The position numbers and the translations under genes are program-made. From Rhizophagus clarus (Eukaryota > Glomeromycota > Glomeromycetes > Glomerales > Glomeraceae): a DNA stretch of 64,000 nt. The notes beneath the pieces are model-generated. The model had not been told where the DNA came from. It did no database searches and saw only the letters and a list, made by a program, of their open reading frames with translations. The stretch's first letter is position 1, and the number at the start of each line of letters is the position of its first letter. This document shows positions 1 through 12,257 of this stretch, piece by piece. Location of the stretch: positions 372,001 to 436,000 of the forward strand of contig BLAL01000162.1 of the NCBI GenBank assembly GCA_015698045.1, read 5' to 3'.

Positions 1-1189
1 ATGTTAAACGGTTGGCCGGATATACTTTATTTAATCCAATTTTTATTGGAGGAAAAGATGATTTTTCCCCTATGGAAGAAAAAAATGAGAAAAGCACAAA
101 GTTTAGCACACCAAATCAATTAAAACAATCTTATATTATAACGCCAGCAAAATTACGTTTAGTTACTTTATTAGCGATCCTTAAATTAACTTTCAATGTC
201 AAACAAAATGGAGACTTAGTGAATCGTAAAATTATAGTATTCGTATCATGTTGTGATTCTGTGGATTTTCATTTTGATTTATTTAAGAATGCTGGTAAAT
301 TTAGCAAATTAGATGGTGAAAAAACAGATGATGATAAACTACAGAATAATGATCAATCAATTTTTGCGATCATCCCTGCGAAAATATTTAGATTACATGG
401 CGATCTTACACAAAATATTCGTACAGAAATATTTAATGAATTTAGTCGTTCAAATTCTGGAATATTATTTTGTACGGATGTTGCTGCTAGAGGCCTTGAT
501 CTTCCTGACGTCGCAAAGATTATTCAATATGATCCGCCAACAGATTTAAAAGATTACGTTCACAGAGTTGGTAGAACTGCAAGGTTAGGCAAAGAAGGTG
601 AAGCTATACTGTTTATACTACCAAGTGAAATTGAATATATTAATATTTTAAAGTCACAAGAAATTTTTGCCAAACCTGTTCGAGTCGAAACTATATTAGG
701 AAGTTTGGTAACTCAAAATGAGAGGAACCAAAAGGAATATGAAGTCGTAGCGACAAATATTCAGTTAAATTTTGAAAGATATGTTCTTTCAAATCCAAAG
801 GTAAATTAAAGTTTCCATTTATCTAACTATAATGATTATCTTCAACTAAAGGATTTTATTATTTAAAGCGCACCACATTAGCTCAAAAGGCATATTCATC
901 ATATATTCGAGCATATGCGACGCATACATCCACGGAAAAACATATTTTTCACGTAAAAAAATTGCATTTAGGTCACATTGCCAAAAGTTTTGGTCTACGA
1001 GAAGCGCCATCAAATATTAATAATATTATTTCTTCTAAGTTAGATAATAAGGGTGATCATAAAAAGGAAAAGATTCTTAATAAAGATCAAAAGAGTATAA
1101 AGAAAAGGAATTTTGAAATAATGAACGAATTTTCTATTGGAAATTATAAAAGTATGATAGGTCCAACTACAAAAAGAAACCGAAAATGA
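1..1189 (+). CDS. DBP7: DEAD-box RNA helicase Dbp7/DDX31, C-terminal part (5' truncated by window)
   Basis: Exons 1-800 and 869-1189, joined over a 68-nt GT-AG intron; the frame is open to the window edge, so the N-terminus (Q motif, motifs I-III) lies outside. What is seen is helicase domain 2: motif IV-like [13 protein letters not shown], motif [14 protein letters not shown], motif [10 protein letters not shown], then [10 protein letters not shown], the signature I know from Dbp7/DDX31. Exon 2 encodes the family's conserved tail ([27 protein letters not shown]) and ends in a Lys-rich segment. The family acts in the nucleolus in 60S ribosomal subunit assembly. A stretch rich in Asp/Asn/Lys between motifs IV and V is a longer insertion than I would expect. 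Identification as Dbp7 rather than another DEAD-box protein rests on the VSCCDSV motif and the tail. Confidence 0.9.
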
Positions 1190-2108
1190 TATAGAATAAA
1201 TAAAAAAAATTATCATCAAATGTATTAATCTAAATTTCAAATTCGATTTATAAATACTCGGAATTGAAATTTGGACAATAATAACACAAGAAATACAGGT
1301 TTTTTTGCAGATCAATTAAGAAATGTATTAAATGAATAAGTGAGATAAATACAATGGATTTTAGCACGAGGAATAAATATGAAACGCAATTCCTGCTTCC
1401 TTCCTGATTTTGTTAATTAAGACTTTTATGGACGTCTTTAGTATCTCTGCCTCGTGGTAAAAGATAGTAATTAGGTTGAATGACATTCCTGAGATTTCCA
1501 TCATAATTTAGACTCCTGGGATTTAACTTTGATTTAACTTGTGATGGCTGTTAGAAAGAATTCAATAAGTATGATTCACGTGATTTACGCCATGTTCGAG
1601 ACAAAGCTTTTTTATTCGACAGAACTTAATTAACGTGTATTTAAAGGCAACTGAGAACTTACCAAGTATGAAGTCACGAGAATTGACTGTTACGTAAGCT
1701 ATATAAATTTGTTAGTAATAGCAAAACTAAATGATTAAAAAAAACTCAAATGAACTCGAAAAAGTCTAGTGCGAGCTATAAAGAAGCTTCTATAAAGAAA
1801 CTTCAATATGAGAATAATAAAAGTTAGATTCGAGAAAAATATTAATAAAAGCTAAATTGAAAGGATAAAATCGAATGGATCATAATGTAGGGTTAGGGTT
1901 AATTATCATGTAATATTTCTACAAACGAAAAGGTTAAAATAAATTAACAAGGGGTTTACTTACTGCTGATACATGATAGTAATTGTTTTCGTTCTTTTTT
2001 ATGGTAACGACGTGTTTGCGACGACCTTTTCGCGTTTTTTTCTCTTTTACTATTCGTTATTTATAAATGTTCAGTTAGCTTTCTTGTTTTCTTTTTAACG
2101 TCCTTGAA
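1190..2108. other. Intergenic region, no gene seen; telomere-like motif inside
   Basis: No ORF with family resemblance on either strand. It contains a TCACGTGA palindrome at 1576-1583 and a short telomere-type repeat TAGGGTTAGGGTTAA at 1888-1902, about 205 bp upstream of the shelterin-like gene. Pyrimidine-rich stretches at about 1985-2100 directly precede that gene's ATG and may hold its promoter and 5' UTR. Confidence 0.5.
1888..1902 (+). repeat. Short interstitial telomere-type repeat
   Basis: The sequence reads TAGGGTTAGGGTTAA: two full and one partial TTAGGG unit. TTAGGG is the usual fungal telomere repeat. It sits in the promoter-side flank of the TPP1-like gene. It could be a telomere-box-like binding site or a chance or scar repeat. 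Confidence 0.6.
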
Positions 2109-3616
2109 ATGTTTCGAGCTTTCTTTGCAAGACCTTGGATAAAGAATGAAGTTTTAAATTACCTGTTCGACAAGGAAAAATATCAAAAAACACCCGTTAG
2201 GGCACAAGTTATTCGGGTAAGTTTTCAATTTCAAGGGTACACGTTATATCTGACAATACTGAATACGTGTTTAAACTTTTTTTGCATATATTCTAGTTTA
2301 TTAATTCTGAACCAAATGAACTTAAGTCGGCAGAAATCCATGATAATCGACATTATATTAAATGTTTTTTTACTGACGAAAGTCTTTATGAATTCAACAG
2401 GTTTGTTTATATTTTATATAATCCAATCTATAGTTCAATCTTTAGGATAATTTTTTATTAAGATCTATTATAAATTCATAGTTAAAATCATATTTTATAT
2501 CTAAATTAAGAAAGAATTTTTAATCTTAAATAAAAAAACACGAGAATTTTAACCTTAAAAATTTTTAATCTCTGTAATTGATTACTGCGGTGAAATTTCA
2601 CTATACCTGATACTAAAAGATTTTTTTTTATAATTTACGACGCGTCGGATAATTATAGACATAATATTGATCATATGGTGGGGACGCTTATCATAATAAA
2701 GGATTACACATTTTCCCACGAAATCGATTCTTCAAAAAACAAACACGAGTGTTTCTTAACAATAAAAAATTTCGCTTACACTAAAAATATAACTGATTCA
2801 GAAGAACAGGTAAAAAATATTTGCGAAGAAATGGAAGTTAAAGAGATACTTCAGGCTAAAGATAATAAATCAAAGCATATTGACCATCCTGGTTGGAACG
2901 TGAATATTAATTTTTTTATTTTTTTTTTGAAAATCTTTTAATTATTTTGTTTAAAATTTAAAGGGTTCTAACACAAATATCATGCAGGGTTTTAGACATA
3001 CGTTTTATAGTAATTCAGTTGATATTCGGACTGTTCCACCGTATCAATATAAACTCATGAGTGATATTCCAGGTGATTTATATTAATATCAATTTGTTAT
3101 AATTTATTTTTTTTCGCGTTTTAATGCGGTTTCATTCATTAATTTTAATAAGGATGGAATTTTACACAGAGAAACGAGACTAGAAAAAATGATTTGTGTG
3201 GTTTGTGTATTTTTTTACGCCGAATCATATTTTATTATTTTGATACTAAATAGATTAATGATATATACTAAATCACATGATGTACAAAAGTTAAGATTGA
3301 ATCAACTGAATGGAGCCCTGGTTCTCCTGAATGTATGTTATCGCAATTAATCTATCGAATTATTTTAGTCTTCTTTATGAAATGCATGAATATAAATAAT
3401 TTTTATTTAGCACCACGACATGATTCAGACGGGGCCATTAGTCTTAATGATGAAGACATTGCTGTTATAATGAAGGGAAATTATAAGGAAAAAGACACTT
3501 TAGATGATGAAGAAGTCCATTTTGAACGAACTAAAAGAAAATATGTAGATAAAGGCGATGATGATACATCATCAAAAAAACATAAGAATCCAAGTACCTT
3601 TTGTAGTTACGTTTGA
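2109..3616 (+). CDS. TPP1/Tpz1-like shelterin protein (telomere OB-fold, 285 aa)
   Basis: Exons 2109-2216, 2297-2400, 2659-2899, 2964-3072, 3153-3200, 3291-3332, 3411-3616; total 858 nt, in frame throughout. The N-terminal region starts FRAFFARPWIKNEVLNYL, followed by IHDNRHYIKCFFTDESL and GTLIIIKDYTF...CFLTIKNF. This order (Pro-Trp-Ile start, short strand, RC/KC-F-T-E/D strand, G-x-L-I-I-I-K-D strand) matches the OB fold of metazoan TPP1/ACD and fission-yeast Tpz1. That protein bridges POT1 to the double-strand telomere binders and recruits telomerase. The C-terminal part is acidic then basic (EKDTLDDEE..., TKRKYVDKG), with no domain I recognise. Exon boundaries of the 48- and 42-nt exons are less certain than the rest. 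Assignment is from motif order, not a database search; a generic OB-fold protein is the alternative. Confidence 0.68.
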
Positions 3617-3881
3617 TAAAGGATAGTCTATATTTTATTCTCTAATAAATTGCAAGGTACCAGGTAAACGTAATAACGTGTATAAATACAAATTTTCTAT
3701 ATCTTAGACTCTTAGTCGAAATAAGCTTTGAATTATCAAAATAAAGAGAATAAATAAATTTTCAAAATTTTGTATTCATTGTTTTTTATTTTTTATCATT
3801 TAAAATAGACAAAAAAAAATATTAAAATTATTATTTTCTTTAAAACGAGATTAGAATAAATAATTCTCAAATTGTGAATTG

Positions 3882-6800
3882 TCATGAAATTTTCATATTA
3901 CGTTTGAATATACTTTGCATATAAATGTCCATTGCTTTGCCAATCCATGAATCTCTAACATGTAATATAATAAGCCACGTTATAAATCCTAGTGAGGAAA
4001 AATATAATAAATATGTATATCTTACTCCGTATAATAATGAATAAATAGTTATTATTAACAGTATTGCATTAGTTACAAATCTTGATTTCCTACAAAATTA
4101 TTTAATTTAAATTGAATCAGTCGAAAGAATCATCATAAAAAACATTTTTTAGTTTGATTCAATACCTTCCGGTTGATCTAGGTAACATTTTTCCATTAGC
4201 TATAATTTCAACATAAAATATGATTGGTGCTATGGCCAATATACTATGATCCCATGAAAATGGAGCAAACCAATTAACTGATATGTTTCTTATCCATACC
4301 ATTAACACAGGTATATTAAATGGTAATAACATAAAAAATAAGATTAATATTGATTGTAGATAATGATAATTGTCCCAACTTTCTTGTATACAAGTCGACT
4401 TATACTAAAAATTTATTAGAAATTATAAAAAAAATCAGTCCAGATTAAAAATAAGCAAACGAACGACATATTAACTTTCTTACCACTGATCGAGCAATTA
4501 TTAAAGATTTTACACATGATGAAATTTGAACTAAAAATGCGACAATAAACGCGAATTGATACGGCACAAAAGAAGCAACAAGAATAAACAGTATTACTGT
4601 TGTTATTATATGCCTTCGCAATCTTGACTTTGATTCCGAATGCCTATATATATATATATTACAAACAGCGTTTATTTATTTTGATGATTTAACATCGAAT
4701 CAACCCATATTAACTTACCTATTGACTATATTTTTTACAAATAAATCCCGACGACTCATAAATACAGCGGCTCCAGCAAAAACTCTTACAATAAATGCTA
4801 ATAATATCCAACAAACTATAGTTATTCCAATACTCATTATAAAAAATAACGGTGGTAGAAACCAGAAAAATGGATCCTGATTTCCAAGTAATGTATCATT
4901 TACATTAAATGACGATTTGGCTTTGATAGCTTTTTGCATATCTCCTGATGCATAATCCATTGGAAATAAATCTGTTAATGAGTATGTCTTTGAAGCTCGG
5001 GTAACTGATTGGTATATAGATAATGCTGATACAAAAATAATAAATTTCAAGAATGTTTGTCGAATGAAAAGTGCCAACCCATGCCCAAAGCTTATGAAGG
5101 TCTCTAAAGAAAAGGGGAAATGAAGTAAATAAGAGAGAATACCTTAAAATAATTACAATAATGATTATAATTAAATAACCTACCGCCGCGATCATATTCT
5201 CTAAATTGTGTTCTTAAAGTCATAATCACAATTATAAAAGGAAAGGCAACGAGAACAGTTTGAAATCGCATAATTATTTTGCCAAGACTTCCATAAAAAT
5301 CCCATTCAATATCTATTGATAATGGAATTGAGCATATAGGATCCATCCAAAATTGTAGTTCAAGTCCTTTACGAAAGTTAGGCGCATTAACAGGTGTCAC
5401 AAAAGGAGACTGTCCATGAATATTCAAATCTGCATTTTCGACATTAACCAGAAATTTAGATTCATACATTGACGAAATAGATTGACGTATAAATGGTGCA
5501 AAATGTTCTAAAAACGATAACCATATTATATTAACAAATTAAATAAATGAACTGCGATATTGCCTAAAGGATTATTGTAAACGTTATTTTACCTACACAT
5601 CCCATACGCTGGACCGACATTTTATATGTCATTAAACTACTATCAATAATTGGAATACGCAAATAAGATACCATGGCTTGATGTTCAGGAAATTCATCAA
5701 TATGGATGCCATCAATTATAAGGTCTGAACGGTCAAAAATAATGTATTTCACTTAATAAATTTTTATTTTCCCTCCCCCCCCCCCCCAAAAATCATAATT
5801 CCAACCTTTCATAGACGAGTTATTTAAATCTATAATCGTTAATCTTTCATCAAAGAATTCTCCAATTAAAAATCCTTCCATAAAAACTTTGTTATGAAAC
5901 ATAATAGCAATATATTGATAATCTCCCAGATCCCTGACATTTAATTTTAAATAATTGAAGGTTAAACCAGAGAATGGATGTTTCAAATCCCTTTTTGAAG
6001 CTGGTAATAAAGATGCTTCATTAGATGCTATATGGCAAGAAAGTCTTGGTGCTGTGGGCAAATCAATGTTTGGAGATAGGTCACTTTTATTTTGTTGATC
6101 TGGAACCTCTGTTGGCATGACATCACATAATAGAATTTCTATTCCAGGATTTTTTGATAAATATTGATCTGTCAATAAAGAAAATGTTGAAAGTGGTTCT
6201 GGCGGTGGTATTGGCATTAAATATACTTGTGTTGTTAAATTTAAATGATTTAAAACTATTCTTTGACCTATGTTTAAAAATTTGTGGGGCACCTTTTCCA
6301 AATTTACTATTCCAAAAAATTCTAATTGATCAATAAAATTTAAATTCATGTATATATTAAAAAAACAAAATTACTCATTAAACTAAAAAGAGACTTTTTA
6401 TTTTATTACCTCTTTTTGACTTATTTAATCCAAAATCAATTGGATCTTCAAGTCCAGTCAAATAAGATTTTCGAAATGTCGCCATCCTTTCTGCACTTGG
6501 TTTCGTTTGTCCGGAGCGCCTAATATCAACAACACTCAGCAAAGATGTCGCCACAACTTTAACTAATTGCTCGCACCATAGAATCGCTTGGTGATCCATA
6601 GAAGTCCATACATTAGGAATAGATGTGGTAAAAACAGTGAAGCCATGGGATGCAGGAACAATTGAATTTATATTTGCAGAATCAGAACATACGACAGTAT
6701 CCAAATTTCCACCGGCAATAGATAATAAAGTAACTTCCGCCAAAGAATTTTCAGAAGTTGCGCTCTGTGAATATCCATTCCTCCAAAATTCATTAATATC

Positions 6801-7892
6801 AGTATAAATCTTACTTATTTGCCAATCAAACGGGGCAGGAGGCAAAACATGTGGTGTTGCAAATGTCAAGATGGTGTTTATGGACCCAGGTTGATAATTT
6901 GGCATCATAAACAAAGTCCTAGCAACTACACCTCCCATTGAATGTCCAACTATAATAACAGAAGTCGGATCCGGATGCGATGAATTAGTATTCAGAATTT
7001 TTCGTGTTGACGGATACAATGATAGAATATATCGAATAGCATCATTAAGATATTCCGCCTGCTCATTCAGGGAATGTCCATGAAGTGCAGAAAATTCTTC
7101 ATTAAAATCAACTATGGTCGTGATGTCGAAGAATAAAAAACTATCTTGAATAAATAAAAGTACAAATCAATGCGACAAAATGAGATACTTTACCTGTAAA
7201 AAAATCAAGCGCTCTAACTCCCATTTCTAGCGATCTCTGATCTCTTGAAACAATTTCGGAGAAAATCTTCGATGTCTCTGAAGCTATTGAACGAACTTGT
7301 TTATAGCTACCAGCATTGCCTGGAATAAAAAGGGCTGGAATTCCTGTTGGCTTTTTCGTTTAAAAAAATTTAGCTAAATTTTTATTCTTTTAATTTATTG
7401 AAAACAATTTCGTACCTGATCATTTGAATCATAAACTCTATCTCTGTATAGATACAAGCCATATTTTCCGGCAAATTTTGATTGCTCGCTATCAAAGCTA
7501 TCATGTTTGATGAACCGAGGGTACATTCTCGAAACATGACACCCTTTGAAGTCTTTTTGATGGTTAAAAAATGAATCCATAATCATTCCTACCAAGATAA
7601 TTGTTAATACCCCTATAATTATCATAGGGTAAGAAAATGAAAGTGAAGCTGAGGCATTTCGCATTGATAATGAAGCACTAAGTTTCCGCGGGGTAGAAGA
7701 ATATCTTATAAAGGAGTTTGTCAAAGTTTGAATACTACTTGGAAAAGTATTATTTAAAAGTGCAGAATTCTCCGATGATACTGGAGAAGGAGCTCTATCT
7801 CCTTGATGTTGTTCGCTTTGTGAGGTGTCGACTTCATAACGAGGTGACTTAATTTCGAGTGATTCTCGCTCTTCCGTTTCAAGAAAACCCAT
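3882..7892 (-). CDS. BST1: GPI inositol-deacylase (PGAP1/Bst1), 1119 aa
   Basis: Minus strand, ten exons: 7416-7892, 7194-7350, 6410-7144, 5806-6321, 5593-5751, 5184-5507, 4719-5103, 4484-4643, 4166-4404, 3882-4089 (3360 nt, in frame). It removes the acyl chain from GPI inositol in the ER so that GPI proteins can leave. Seen: a cytosolic N-terminus, a signal-anchor helix at about residues 70-92 ([15 protein letters not shown]), then [47 protein letters not shown], and the lipase serine motif [11 protein letters not shown] with the following [10 protein letters not shown]. The lumenal domain ends with [12 protein letters not shown], followed by about seven or eight hydrophobic segments in the C-terminal third. 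Its length is close to the family's usual 900-1100. The 3' end converges on the TPP1-like gene 265 bp away; the start is divergent from AP-3 beta. Confidence 0.95.
5772..5787. repeat. C-homopolymer tract inside a 54-nt intron
   Basis: A run of 14 C (after CCCT) lies in the short intron 5752-5805 of the deacylase gene, so it reads as a G run in the transcript between donor and acceptor. Such a G tract is rare in this AT-rich sequence and is prone to length errors or polymorphism. Confidence 0.8.
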
Positions 7893-8262
7893 TAAAAGTT
7901 TGTTTTTTTCTTTTTTTTTCTAGTTCTATGATACTGCCACTTGAGCTTTCCACTTCCTTCGAACCATGAGATAAATTTCAATACTTTTATCTGTTAATTT
8001 AAGGTTGAAACGGAAACTCTAAATGCACAGTTCTGGAAGCGTTCTAAATAAATTTGCCGATAAAAAAAAAAATTAACAGAATACACGAAAAAAATCTTTA
8101 ATCCGAGACCATTATTATACCGAAGGTGGGCGTGGCAATTACTGATGATCTGTGTATGCACTTGATCAATTTGATAGTAGAAATTATTGATAAATTGATA
8201 AATTTACGAAAAACGAATGTCTGTTTAGAGAATTTCGCTCATTAGTATAAATTTTAACGAAC
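7893..8262. promoter_or_regulatory. Divergent promoter region between BST1 and AP-3 beta
   Basis: 370 bp separate the two divergently read start codons. The stretch holds poly-T/poly-A runs and no ORF of interest. Shared bidirectional control is inference; no specific binding site was recognised. Confidence 0.4.
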
Positions 8263-11200
8263 ATGTCAGATTACTTATCAAAAGCGGCTGCTTTTGCACA
8301 AAATGCAGCCAAATTATCTAAAAAAGTTTCAGAAGGTATTGTAGAAAATGCGCGCGAATTTGGGCTGGAAGCCACTTCCTCAGGACATTATTTTGATACT
8401 TCCGAGGAAAAAATGAGAGATATTAAGCGACAGTTAGATTCAAGACATGACAGAGAAAAAATGGATGGGCTGAAAAGATTGATCGCGGTACGTGATTAAC
8501 AAAAAGTATTATTCATGGAAAGGAAAAATTTCGTGAATAATCTGTCAAGTTTAATTTGAACCCGCATTTATATTTATTAAAAACAATAATAAAAGACTTC
8601 CGAAATTTAGATGATCTCTAAAGGACGTGATGTATCTGAATTCTTTCCTGATGTTGTAAAGAATGTGGCATCTCAGAATCTCGAAATTCGAAAACTAGTA
8701 TATATATATCTTCTTCGATACGCAGAGCAAGAACCTGATCTTGCACTTTTATCGATTAATACCTTTCAGAAAGATTTGACTGACCAAAATCAGTTAATCA
8801 GAGCGATGGCTCTACGAGTTATGTCTGGTATTCGAGTGCCTGTTATAAGTCCTATAGTATTATTGGCGATTAAAAAATGTGTCACTGATTTATCAGCATA
8901 TGTAAGAAAGACTGCAGCCCACGCAATTCCAAAGTGTTATAGGTATTAGTAATTTTATCATTTTATTATTTTCTAGAATTTATGTTCTATCGCCCTTGTT
9001 CATTTGCTCATTTTTTAATAGTTTGGATCCATCTCAGAAAGATGCTTTGGTTGACGTAATCACTACCCTACTGAAAGACAATTCTTCATTTACAATTGGG
9101 AGTGTTATAATGGCTTTTAACGAAGTTTGTCCTCATAGATTTGATTTAATTCATCCACATTTTCGGAAATTATGTCGGATGTTAATTGATGCAGATGAAT
9201 GGGGGCAAGTTGCTATTATCGGATTATTGTTAAGATACGCTAGGTATGGGCATCATATGTATTTATATGTGTCACGTAAAATACTTACAATTTGGAATTC
9301 TTTTATGTACATAGGACTCAATTCTTGAATCCAAATCCTAATGTAAGTCAAATTAATTTGTAATTTGATTTTTTTTTTCTGTATTAATTATATTTGTCTT
9401 TAAAGGAACCACGTGCAATTAAAAAGAAAAAATCAAGAGCTTTTTATTCGGATGAGGATTCAGAAAAGACAGATGATTCCCTTGAAAATTCATTTATTCT
9501 TGATCCAGATCATGAATTACTGTTGCGATCTTGCCTTCCACTCTTGCAAAGCCGAAATAGCGCTGTCTGTGATAATTATTTGTGCAAGTTCTTTTACCTT
9601 AAAATAGTTTTTTTATTCTAAGCAATTGTTTTTTAATGTTTGCAGGTGGTACTTTCAGTTGCGAAAATTTTTTATCATTTGGCTCCAGTTGAAGAAACAT
9701 ACAAATTGAGTAGACCTCTTGTGAGGTTACTACGTAGCCATCGGGAAATCCAATACGTTGTACTGGCAAATATTGCTACCATGGCAACACAAAGACCAGT
9801 ATGTAGAGAATAATCATCTATTATTTTTCCCATATCCATTATACTAATTTTTTATGGTAACCAAATCAATATCAAATAGCACCTGTTTGAACCACATCTT
9901 CAGCAATTTTTTGTTCGCTCAACAGATTCAGCTTTTATTCGAAATCTTAAATTGGAAATTATGACATTAATTGCAACTGAGAACAACATCACGGTTCTAC
10001 TTAGGGAATTGCAGGAGTATGTCAAAAGTCCTAACAAGGAATTTGCGACTGCGGCTATTCAAGCTATTGGCCGATGTGCAATTGGGATGCCAGATATGGC
10101 GGAAAGTTGCCTTAATGGGTTGATGAAATTGTTGTGGAGTAAGAATGGTAAGATACTTGTTTATAAAGAGTATCTTTATATTACAAACGAATAATTATTC
10201 ATCTACGTATTTCCTTAATTTAAGATGCTGTTGTTGCAGAATCTGTCGTAGTTATTAAAAGACTTTTACAATTAAGACCTCAGGATAATGCAGACTTAAT
10301 CATACAACTGACTAAAGCTCTTGATCAAATTACTGTGCCAATGGCTCGAGCTAGCATATTTTGGCTAGTCGGTCAATATGCTCAAAATCTTGAGAAAGTT
10401 GCTCCAGATGTACTTAGAAACTCTGCCAAATCTTTCATAAATGAGGACGATATAGTTAAACTACAGATTATCAATTTAGGCGCCAAATTATATTCACTTA
10501 ATCCAACAGATCAAGTTCTTAATTTACTTTTTCAATATGTTCTTAATCTTGCGCGATATGATTTAAATTATGATATCAGGGATCGCGCAAGACTTCTCAG
10601 AGGTTTAATTTTGAAAAATGAACAGAAAGACATAACATCTGATAATAGAGGAATTGAGGAAACACAATCTTCTGATTCAATTAAAAGTAGCATTTTGAAA
10701 GAGAATTTAAAACAAATTCTTTTATGCGAGAAAGAAGCTCCATCCGAGGAGAGCCCATCTGCAGGTTTATATTTCATTTTTAGAACGTGCGAAGTACTCG
10801 TCCTTGATGAAAAGAGTATATATCGACGTGATGAATGTACCTGATTTATAATTTGATTTTTATCCTTTAAAGGGCGAGATCGTTTCACCATTGGATCAAT
10901 GGCCCTTGTCCTAAATCATTCTATACCTGGGTATGAGCCACTGCCTGAATGGCCGACCGAAAAACCCGATGGCTCGGCACGGAACAATTTGGTAATTAAT
11001 AAATTTTATTATATATTTATATATTTATATATATTTTTCATTTAAAGCTATATTTAGGATGAAACATACAGCCAATCACAAGCTGTGAAAGGATTTGGAA
11101 GCGATTCCTTTGGTGTTTATACACCATCTGTTTACGATAAGCCTTTAAACACTAATAACCGAAAGGAGGTCTACGACCTTGACCGTTTTTATGATTCAGA

Positions 11201-11569
11201 AAATTCTTCAGACGATGATAATATTCATGCAAAAGCTTCAGGTTTGTACTGTTTTAAATTCAGCACACCTATTCAAGTAACTTTATGAATTATCTAACAA
11301 AATTAGGTCTTCGTTATGATTCTATCGGAGACGAAACTTCAGAAAATGAGGAAGACGATGATGAGGAGACAAGTGACGATGATGAAAGTGAGGACGAGAG
11401 TGAGTCCTCTGAAGAGGAGGAAGAAAGTTCTGTAGATGAAGAAACAAATGAAGAAGAAACATCGATGGAAGAGGAGGAGGACGATGAGGAGGATGATGAT
11501 GAACAAGAATTATTATTGGAAAAGACGAGAGGAAAAGGGAAAGTGCAGGAAACACCTAAGTCGCGTTAA
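8263..11569 (+). CDS. APL6: AP-3 complex subunit beta (Apl6-type adaptin), 830 aa
   Basis: Eleven exons: 8263-8487, 8611-8942, 9022-9243, 9315-9342, 9406-9564, 9646-9798, 9880-10147, 10225-10764, 10873-10991, 11058-11241, 11307-11569 (2493 nt, in frame). It is the large beta subunit of the AP-3 coat that sorts cargo from Golgi/endosomes to the vacuole. The start ([22 protein letters not shown]) and adaptin trunk repeats are clear: [92 protein letters not shown] hinge follows, then a C-terminal tail that is almost pure Asp/Glu/Ser from about residue 755 to 815, as in fungal and animal beta-3 hinge regions. The C-terminal appendage of animal proteins is absent, as is usual in fungi. One exon is only 28 nt. 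Confidence 0.95.
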
Positions 11570-11750
11570 TTATCAACTTTTCAATGAAAAAAACTTTAGA
11601 AAAAAACAATAATTTATATTTGGGACGTATAGATTTAATAATTATTAATTATTTACTTATATAATCTATCATGTTTTGTTACATTGTACTAGTCATACTA
11701 TCATAAACGATCTAGAATTTAATCAAATATCATTGAAGCTTTTTTTTTTT

Positions 11751-11802
11751 AAAAAAAAAAAACCATTAAATTGAAAAAAAAAAACCATTAAATTGAAAAA
11801 AA
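11751..11802. repeat. Two copies of a 21-bp A-rich repeat between convergent genes
   Basis: The unit poly-A plus CCATTAAATTG occurs twice in tandem between the 3' ends of AP-3 beta and RPB10. It lies where both transcripts would be cleaved and polyadenylated; role unknown. Confidence 0.5.
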
Positions 11803-11817
11803 AAATTTTTCCCTAAT

Positions 11818-12257
11818 TTATGTTGGTCTTGCAGGAGTAGCCGAACCAGCAGCGGGTCTAATAGCTATTATTTGACTTGGCTGTTGGCGGAATTGTGCTC
11901 TGAATTGTTCACGGCTTCTTTCTTGAGCTGTTATTAGTTGAGGAAATTTAGTCAAGCTAAATGAAAATAAGTGCATCAACATAATTAATACTCACGATTA
12001 TATTGAAGGAGTTTAGAGATCAAATCGGTGTGGGTTAAGATCATGCGCCGACAACAATATCTTTGAAGTCCGATCGCGTCCATTGCAGAACTTTTTCATT
12101 TCAAATGTTAATATACTGGAAAATGTAGCATGCTTGAAAAAAAAAGTGACAATGAAAAATACCCTTCTGTATAATCATTTTCCAACATCGTTTGATACAA
12201 CTCCCATTTATTTCCTATGACTTTCCCGCAAGAAAAACAGCGTACCGGGATTATCAT
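11818..12257 (-). CDS. RPB10: RNA polymerases I/II/III subunit RPB10 (ABC10-beta), 99 aa
   Basis: Minus strand exons 12163-12257, 11996-12090, 11818-11927 (300 nt). The protein begins [19 protein letters not shown] and contains [15 protein letters not shown] followed by LTHTDLI. These are the invariant CFSCGK and YCCRRM halves of the atypical zinc site of RPB10, a small core subunit shared by the three nuclear RNA polymerases. The family is normally near 65-75 residues. Here the last exon adds about 35 residues after YNP ([17 protein letters not shown]...). The alternative acceptor nearest the branch region would stop right after YNP, so the extension depends on which 3' splice site is used. 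Confidence 0.93.

Noticed and set aside
6154..6336. Plus-strand ORFs inside the deacylase gene (also 6625-6807)
   Set aside because: Antisense to a confidently identified coding exon.
5753..6349. ATG at 6349 as the start of a separate gene
   Set aside because: It lies in intron 6322-6409 of the GPI deacylase; the frame continues from the previous exon.
10148..10224. AP-3 beta intron with TTCCTTAAT near the acceptor as a U12 intron
   Set aside because: The donor is GTAAGATA, a U2-type site, and the branch-like word is too close to the acceptor.
11322..11555. Minus-strand Pro/His/Leu-rich ORF
   Set aside because: Antisense shadow of the Asp/Glu/Ser tail of AP-3 beta.
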